DNA of 19,152 bases, taken from Candidatus Hodarchaeota archaeon (GTDB lineage Archaea; Asgardarchaeota; Heimdallarchaeia; Hodarchaeales; Hodarchaeaceae). A model generated the notes under the pieces. It was not told where the DNA came from and did no database searches. It saw nothing but the letters and a program-made list of their open reading frames with translations. Positions 15,782 to 19,152 of the stretch are shown piece by piece. Both the position numbers and the translations under genes were made by a program. Location: the NCBI GenBank assembly GCA_030589605.1, contig JAUUVJ010000007.1, forward strand, positions 1-19,152, given 5' to 3'. Numbering within the stretch: position 1 is the stretch's first letter; every line of letters starts with the position of its first letter.

Positions 15782-16060
15782 ATGAGTACATGTCAATTTA
15801 AATGTGGTAATGAAAACATATTCTTCTTTTGTCTAATTTTCAAAGAATATATGTTCAATTGTCCTTCAAACTGTTCATATTTGATCAAAGGCCCTTGTTA
15901 TACAATGAACTATTTTTATCAATTAAATGTAGAGATGGAATGCCCTAATCTTCATTTGATTGTAAATCATTCTCAAAAAGCAGATGAATTTCCAAATGTG
16001 GTTTGTGGAGTAACAGGAAATGTTCCTTCTTGTGCTCTATGTCCGCTAGAAGTTTTATAA
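15782..16060 (+). CDS. Small cysteine-rich protein, function unknown
   Basis: This 92-residue protein holds ten cysteines (4, 8, 17, 27, 31, 39, 54, 75, 84, 87), with CxxxC at 4-8 and 27-31 and 'CALC' at 84-87. That density is far above its neighbours and suggests metal or Fe-S binding. It has no signal peptide or clear membrane segment, and I recognise no family. The ATG at 15782 directly follows a T-run, and the only strong ribosome motif (15749-15756) is 26 nt upstream inside a hairpin loop. An alternative ATG at 15716, overlapping the LuxC-like gene by 23 nt with GGGTG just upstream, would give 114 residues through translational coupling. It follows the LuxE/LuxC pair on the same strand, so it may be an accessory, but this is inference. 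Confidence 0.6.
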   Translation: MSTCQFKCGNENIFFFCLIFKEYMFNCPSNCSYLIKGPCYTMNYFYQLNVEMECPNLHLIVNHSQKADEFPNVVCGVTGNVPSCALCPLEVL

Positions 16061-16136
16061 AAAGAAAAGAAGTGAATATTTTCACAAGAAAATCATCTAA
16101 TAAAAGTACTATTTCTGAAGAATATCGGATTTAAAA

Positions 16137-17099
16137 TTACTTGTTTACCCATTGTTCAGGTGAAAACCAGCCATGACTTCTTTTTTCCTCTAAGAGCTCA
16201 TCTCTAAAGTCAGGGAAATAATGGGTTGAACCTCCCAAATAATATTCAATGCTTTTCAATCCAGCAAGATCAGATAACCAAGTTTGAATTTTTTCATATT
16301 CTGTGAAATTTTCACAGAAGAAATTGAGTAATAGAGCTGATTGATCAAGAATTTTCCAATAATTCCATAAAGAAGCACCGAATTGAGCTGAAAGTTCACG
16401 TTTCAAATCATCATATAAAGGACGAGTCATTAAGCTTAATTCAATTCGAAAAACAACCCACAATCTCTTAGGGAAGTTTCCAGGATTAATGTGTATTGTT
16501 TCATCTATTAATCCATTCGTTCTTAAAAATTCCAATCGTTCTCCAATTGACTTAATATCCATGTTTATTCTTCTTGAAAGGTCAACTAAAGATAGTCGTC
16601 CCTGTTCTCTAAGATGAGATAGAAGTAACCAATCAATTTTCTGATAAGACATTAAATCTGCTTTTAATTTTACTGAATCTTCTTCAGATAACTTTAAGAC
16701 TGGAAACGTATTGATTTCATAAAATTCTGGGTGAAATTGTTGAAAATAAGTAACTACTTCATTAATTTCATCTAGTGTACGATAGTAGATTGAAGCAAAC
16801 CCTTCAGAAAGAGGCCGACCAACTGATATGTATTCTACATTTGGATTAATTCCTAAAAGAGTCAAACGATCCTGATGTAAAGGCCCACCTGAACGGAAAC
16901 ATAGAATGGCCTTTTTATAACCAAAAAGAGAAGGTGAAGGTACAATGGTGAATTTCAGAATGAATCGTTGTTTAACAAATGTTGAAATCTTGGATCCAAC
17001 TTCTTCTGTTGAGATTTTATACTTTTCAGCTAGTTTAGTATAAGATACACGACAATTTTCCTTCAATTCATTGAGAAGGTAATTATCCAATACATCCAT
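16137..17099 (-). CDS. Tandem Lrp/AsnC-like transcription regulator (two wHTH-RAM units)
   Basis: The 320 residues read as two copies of the Lrp/AsnC plan. Helix-turn-helix 1 is at about 3-48 ('LAEKYKISTEEVGSKI', 23-38), and an alpha/beta RAM-like domain follows at about 62-137. Helix-turn-helix 2 is at about 154-200 ('LVDLSRRINMDIKSIGERL', 171-189) with a second RAM-like domain at about 212-290. Ordinary Lrp proteins have one unit of about 150 residues and dimerise, so this may be a covalent pseudo-dimer. Such proteins bind DNA and often sense amino acids or related metabolites. The ATG has GGGAGGT upstream (complement of 17110-17116) and a TATA-like box at 17153-17162. Targets are unknown. 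The divergent GNAT gene and its own promoter are the natural candidates. Confidence 0.88.
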   Translation of the reverse strand: MDVLDNYLLNELKENCRVSYTKLAEKYKISTEEVGSKISTFVKQRFILKFTIVPSPSLFGYKKAILCFRSGGPLHQDRLTLLGINPNVEYISVGRPLSEGFASIYYRTLDEINEVVTYFQQFHPEFYEINTFPVLKLSEEDSVKLKADLMSYQKIDWLLLSHLREQGRLSLVDLSRRINMDIKSIGERLEFLRTNGLIDETIHINPGNFPKRLWVVFRIELSLMTRPLYDDLKRELSAQFGASLWNYWKILDQSALLLNFFCENFTEYEKIQTWLSDLAGLKSIEYYLGGSTHYFPDFRDELLEEKRSHGWFSPEQWVNK

Positions 17100-17488
17100 A
17101 TAATTAGATACCTCCCTCGTCTTAAAACAAGGGATTAGGTGTTAGTTGAGAACATTTATAACTGTGAAATATGATTCTAATAGAACGTTCTTCTTTTTTC
17201 TATTAGTACTTATTCTAATTTTCAACGAATAAAAAGTTACTCCTTCTTTATTCATTAGTAATACTTTCTTCTTTTTACTCAAAAAATAGAATTTTATAAA
17301 TTTATTCTGACAAATAGTCCTCAAATTATTCTGTTATTTGAATAATCATTTATTTTCTTTACAGTTCTTTTCAGATGTTGATTAAATTATTAATAAGCAA
17401 CATGAAAAATAATACACGTAATCTATATTACTGAATTCTCAATGATAAACTATCTAGAGAATTAGTTCGATGGAAGTTGGATCAATTC
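17100..17488. promoter_or_regulatory. Divergent intergenic region between the Lrp-like and GNAT genes
   Basis: About 389 nt. It contains the Lrp-like gene's ribosome site (17110-17116) and TATA-like box (17153-17162, minus strand GTTATAAATG). Toward the GNAT gene there is an inverted repeat, AATTCTC (17434-17440) and GAGAATT (17457-17463), separated by 16 nt. A 60-codon minus-strand frame at 17142-17324 is Lys/Phe/Ile-rich low-complexity translation and not credible. I see no RNA gene. Confidence 0.55.
17153..17162 (-). promoter_or_regulatory. TATA-like box of the tandem Lrp-like regulator
   Basis: The minus strand reads GTTATAAATG, about 55-63 nt before the ATG. A start site about 25 nt further on leaves a leader of about 30 nt containing the GGGAGGT ribosome site. 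Confidence 0.4.
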
Positions 17489-18028
17489 ATGCTAATGGGT
17501 AATAATGTTTTCTTAAGAGGACTCGTATTGGATGATGTGAATGAGTTATTCAATTATTGGAATAATAAGGATTTTATGAATTATAGTGGAAGAATTAACC
17601 CATATTCTAAAGAAGAATTGATAAACTGGATTCAAGCGACATGGAAGGAAAGAGAAGAAAAGAAAGCTTTCACTTTTGCGATTATTAAAATAAATGATAA
17701 AGTAATCATTGGAACAATTCGATTAAAGATTGTCAATATAATTAGTAGAAGAGCTGATATTAGTATAGGAATTTTCAATCCTATTTTTAGAGATAAAGGT
17801 CTAGGAACTGAATCATTAAAACTGCTTATAGATTTTGCATTTAATACTATGAATTTTTTGAGTTTAGAATTGAAAGTTTTCACTAAAAACAAAAGAGCAG
17901 TATCCTGTTATGAAAAATTGGGCTTTAAAAAAGTGGGCGTGAGGAGAAAAGCCGATTTTGTGGACGGAGAATATCTAGATGATTTAGTTATGGATTTATT
18001 AATAGAAGAATGGAAGAATGACAAATAG
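17489..18028 (+). CDS. GNAT-family N-acetyltransferase (RimJ/RimL/SpeG type)
   Basis: This is a 179-residue single-domain GNAT enzyme. 'RDKGLGTE' (101-108) is the acetyl-CoA pyrophosphate-binding R-x-x-G-x-G/A loop. Before it lies the beta strand 'ADISIGIF' (89-96). After it come 'LSLELKVFTKNKRAVSCYEKL' (124-144, in two parts), with the conserved Asn134 and Tyr141, and 'GFKKVGVRR' (145-153). These mark the subgroup that acetylates protein N-termini, amino acids or polyamines. The substrate cannot be told. The frame opens at a TTG (17477), but the ATGs at 17489 and 17495 are better placed after GGAAG (17472-17476), and I chose the first. It is divergent from the tandem Lrp-like regulator. It ends with TAG. 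Confidence 0.92.
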   Translation: MLMGNNVFLRGLVLDDVNELFNYWNNKDFMNYSGRINPYSKEELINWIQATWKEREEKKAFTFAIIKINDKVIIGTIRLKIVNIISRRADISIGIFNPIFRDKGLGTESLKLLIDFAFNTMNFLSLELKVFTKNKRAVSCYEKLGFKKVGVRRKADFVDGEYLDDLVMDLLIEEWKNDK

Positions 18029-18107
18029 TATTGGTTTTCAACCTTATAATAGTGATTAATAATAAAAATTATTTCAGAAAACAGTTTTCGATAGTGAGGA
18101 ATTAAGC

Positions 18108-18881
18108 ATGTTAATTCGTGAGTTTCTATGTTTGGTAGAACATCAAGGCATGCTTTTTCATTTAAAATATCCCCCTGAGGATGTTTCTTCAGATATCATT
18201 GTGAGATCGAGCCTTATTAGTGCTTTATACAGTTTTGCAGCACAAGTAGAAAATGATACCTTGGACTCTCTAAAAATGGAAAAAGAAACTCTATTATTTA
18301 AAAAATCAGAAGGATTGATTTTTGTTTTGTTTCTCGATTCCTCTGTCAATCCTGACTGGTTTAAAGTAGAGCTAGATTTCATTCAACTGCAATTTTTTAA
18401 AAAATATCCAGAAAAAGAATGGTTAAAAGATCGATTACTAAACTTGTCTATATTCGACACATTTAAACCATTTGTTAATGAAAGGCTTTTGTTTTTGAAT
18501 AGAAAAGTTTCTTTCATTATGCTATTGATCGATGAAGGATTAATTTCAGAGGAAGATTATCAAGAAAAAGAGATGAGGGCACTAGCATCAATTGTAGCGA
18601 AAAAATTGATGATTAAATTACAGGACCAGATTTTAGCACTTAAACTGCAAGAAAAAGATATTTTAAACTTAGTAGACAAGATGGTCGATTATGTTGAGGG
18701 AACGCATATTGAAAGAACGGAAGGTGCTTATACTCTCACCTGCAATAGCTGTTCAATTTGCAATAATATGAGTGAATGCTTTTTTGAAGAATTTCTTGAC
18801 ATTATTCTTACCCACCTTGGATATGAGACCCATGTTACTAGAGATGGTGAAGAAAAGATTTCTATTTCCTATTCTTCCTGA
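18108..18881 (+). CDS. Longin-like domain protein with C-terminal cysteine cluster
   Basis: The protein has 257 residues. The first ~100 fit the small longin-like fold often seen in Asgard archaea: 'FLCLVEHQGMLFHL' (6-19), 'IIVRSSLISALYSFAAQV' (30-47), 'SLKMEKETLLFKKSEGLIFVL' (54-74, read in parts), then a final helix at about 86-100 with 'FFKKYP'. Residues about 105-200 are charged and helical. The end carries Cys212, 215, 218 and 224 (C-x2-C-x2-C-x5-C), followed by 'FFEEFLDIILTHLG' and a beta hairpin. This is faintly like the C-terminus of V4R/4-vinyl-reductase domains, which are related to TRAPP Bet3. No catalytic motif is visible. Longin folds usually mediate protein contacts with small GTPases or membranes, but none is encoded here. 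The ATG has GAGG about 10 nt upstream. Confidence 0.85.
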   Translation: MLIREFLCLVEHQGMLFHLKYPPEDVSSDIIVRSSLISALYSFAAQVENDTLDSLKMEKETLLFKKSEGLIFVLFLDSSVNPDWFKVELDFIQLQFFKKYPEKEWLKDRLLNLSIFDTFKPFVNERLLFLNRKVSFIMLLIDEGLISEEDYQEKEMRALASIVAKKLMIKLQDQILALKLQEKDILNLVDKMVDYVEGTHIERTEGAYTLTCNSCSICNNMSECFFEEFLDIILTHLGYETHVTRDGEEKISISYSS

Positions 18882-18911
18882 ATATCAGTATTGGTAAAAA
18901 AAAAGAAACAT

Positions 18912-18948
18912 TTTGCTCAAAGATCTTCGATCTGGTATATGGAGCAAA
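18912..18948. terminator. Nested hairpin in the convergent gap after the longin-like gene
   Basis: TTTGCTC (18912-18918) pairs with GAGCAAA (18942-18948). Inside it, AGATC (18921-18925) pairs with GATCT (18929-18933). T-rich sequence follows. It lies between a plus-strand gene and a coding-like minus-strand fragment, so it may terminate both. Confidence 0.45.
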
Positions 18949-18962
18949 TTTATTTCTGAGAA

Positions 18963-19133
18963 TTACAACCATTCCTGAACTAATAAAGAACGTGTTCGAT
19001 TTTCCATACCATTACTTAGTCTAAGTTGATTAATATCAAATTGATTGAATTCTGACATCCACCAGACAGAAATGGTATAATTATCAGCTGGAAGCTCATC
19101 AGTAACATAATCAATGTGCAAAGTTGAACTGAC
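18963..19133 (-). CDS. Possible C-terminal fragment of a beta-rich protein running off the right edge
   Basis: On the minus strand this frame reads as protein: 'LHIDYVTDELPADNYTISVW' and then 'SEFNQFDINQLRLS' and 'SLLVQEWL', ending in TAA at 18963-18965. The alternating polar/hydrophobic pattern with Trp-Trp suggests a beta-sandwich end, as in secreted or surface proteins. The frame is cut by a TAG at 19134-19136, with only five codons beyond it in the window. It is either a broken gene, the site of a sequencing frameshift (the next frame reads 'LNGILIGQFNFAH'), or chance. No start codon with a ribosome site is visible, though a TTG lies at 19119-19121. Confidence 0.3.
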   Translation of the reverse strand, partial: VSSTLHIDYVTDELPADNYTISVWWMSEFNQFDINQLRLSNGMENRTRSLLVQEWL

Positions 19134-19152
19134 CTATAAGAATTCCATTGAG

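Noticed and set aside
16072..16085. Small hairpin GTGAA-TATT-TTCAC after the Cys-rich gene
   Set aside because: Only 5 bp, with no T-run next to it. Not enough to call a terminator.
17142..17324. A 60-codon minus-strand frame
   Set aside because: Lys/Phe/Ile-rich low-complexity translation of an A+T-rich promoter region, overlapping the TATA-like box of the Lrp-like gene.
9507..19136. Pyrrolysine or other reassignment of TAG
   Set aside because: TAG ends at least four confident genes (the membrane protein, the MrfA-like helicase, the LuxC-like and GNAT genes) at natural family lengths, so wholesale reassignment is unlikely. No pyl genes or tRNA are visible.

Overview
The window is A+T-rich (about two thirds A+T by eye), gene-dense and archaeal. 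The archaeal signs are TATA-type boxes about 25 nt before inferred start sites, AGGTGAT/GGAGG ribosome sites, T-tract ends, an XPD-like Fe-S helicase, a Hef relative, and a tandem Lrp/AsnC-type regulator. The last complete gene begins with a longin-like fold of the kind abundant in Asgard archaea (Promethearchaeota), so an Asgard host is my best guess. This is inference, with no rRNA or marker gene to confirm it. No tRNA, rRNA, CRISPR array or insertion sequence was seen.

Layout. (1) 1-6642 is a DNA-repair-like block. A HerA/VirB4-like ATPase that has lost its Walker motifs is followed 5 nt later by an XPD-family helicase with intact motifs and four candidate Fe-S cysteines. Converging on them is a two-gene operon: a 97-residue Cys4 protein and a Hef/FANCM-like protein whose SF2 motifs are all eroded. 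(2) 7022-8094 carries a PD-(D/E)XK-like protein (MmcB-like) and a TPR plus zinc-ribbon protein. (3) 8123-12469, minus strand, holds a large MrfA/Hrq1-type helicase (DUF1998 cysteine cluster) with an unusual N-terminal TPR region, and a membrane-anchored acidic protein. (4) 12768-16060 holds a LuxE-like acyl synthetase, a LuxC-like acyl reductase and a cysteine-rich small protein. (5) 16137-18881 has the tandem Lrp-like regulator, a GNAT acetyltransferase and the longin-like protein. (6) The right edge holds a coding-like fragment on the minus strand.

How the genes may work together. The first 12.5 kb is dominated by nucleic-acid enzymes and adaptor-like proteins. Two of the ATPases appear catalytically dead, as if kept as scaffolds or DNA-binding subunits around active helicases. 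This is the most unusual aspect of the window. LuxE and LuxC together can reduce an acyl group to an aldehyde through an acyl-enzyme. No luciferase genes are nearby, so light production is not implied.
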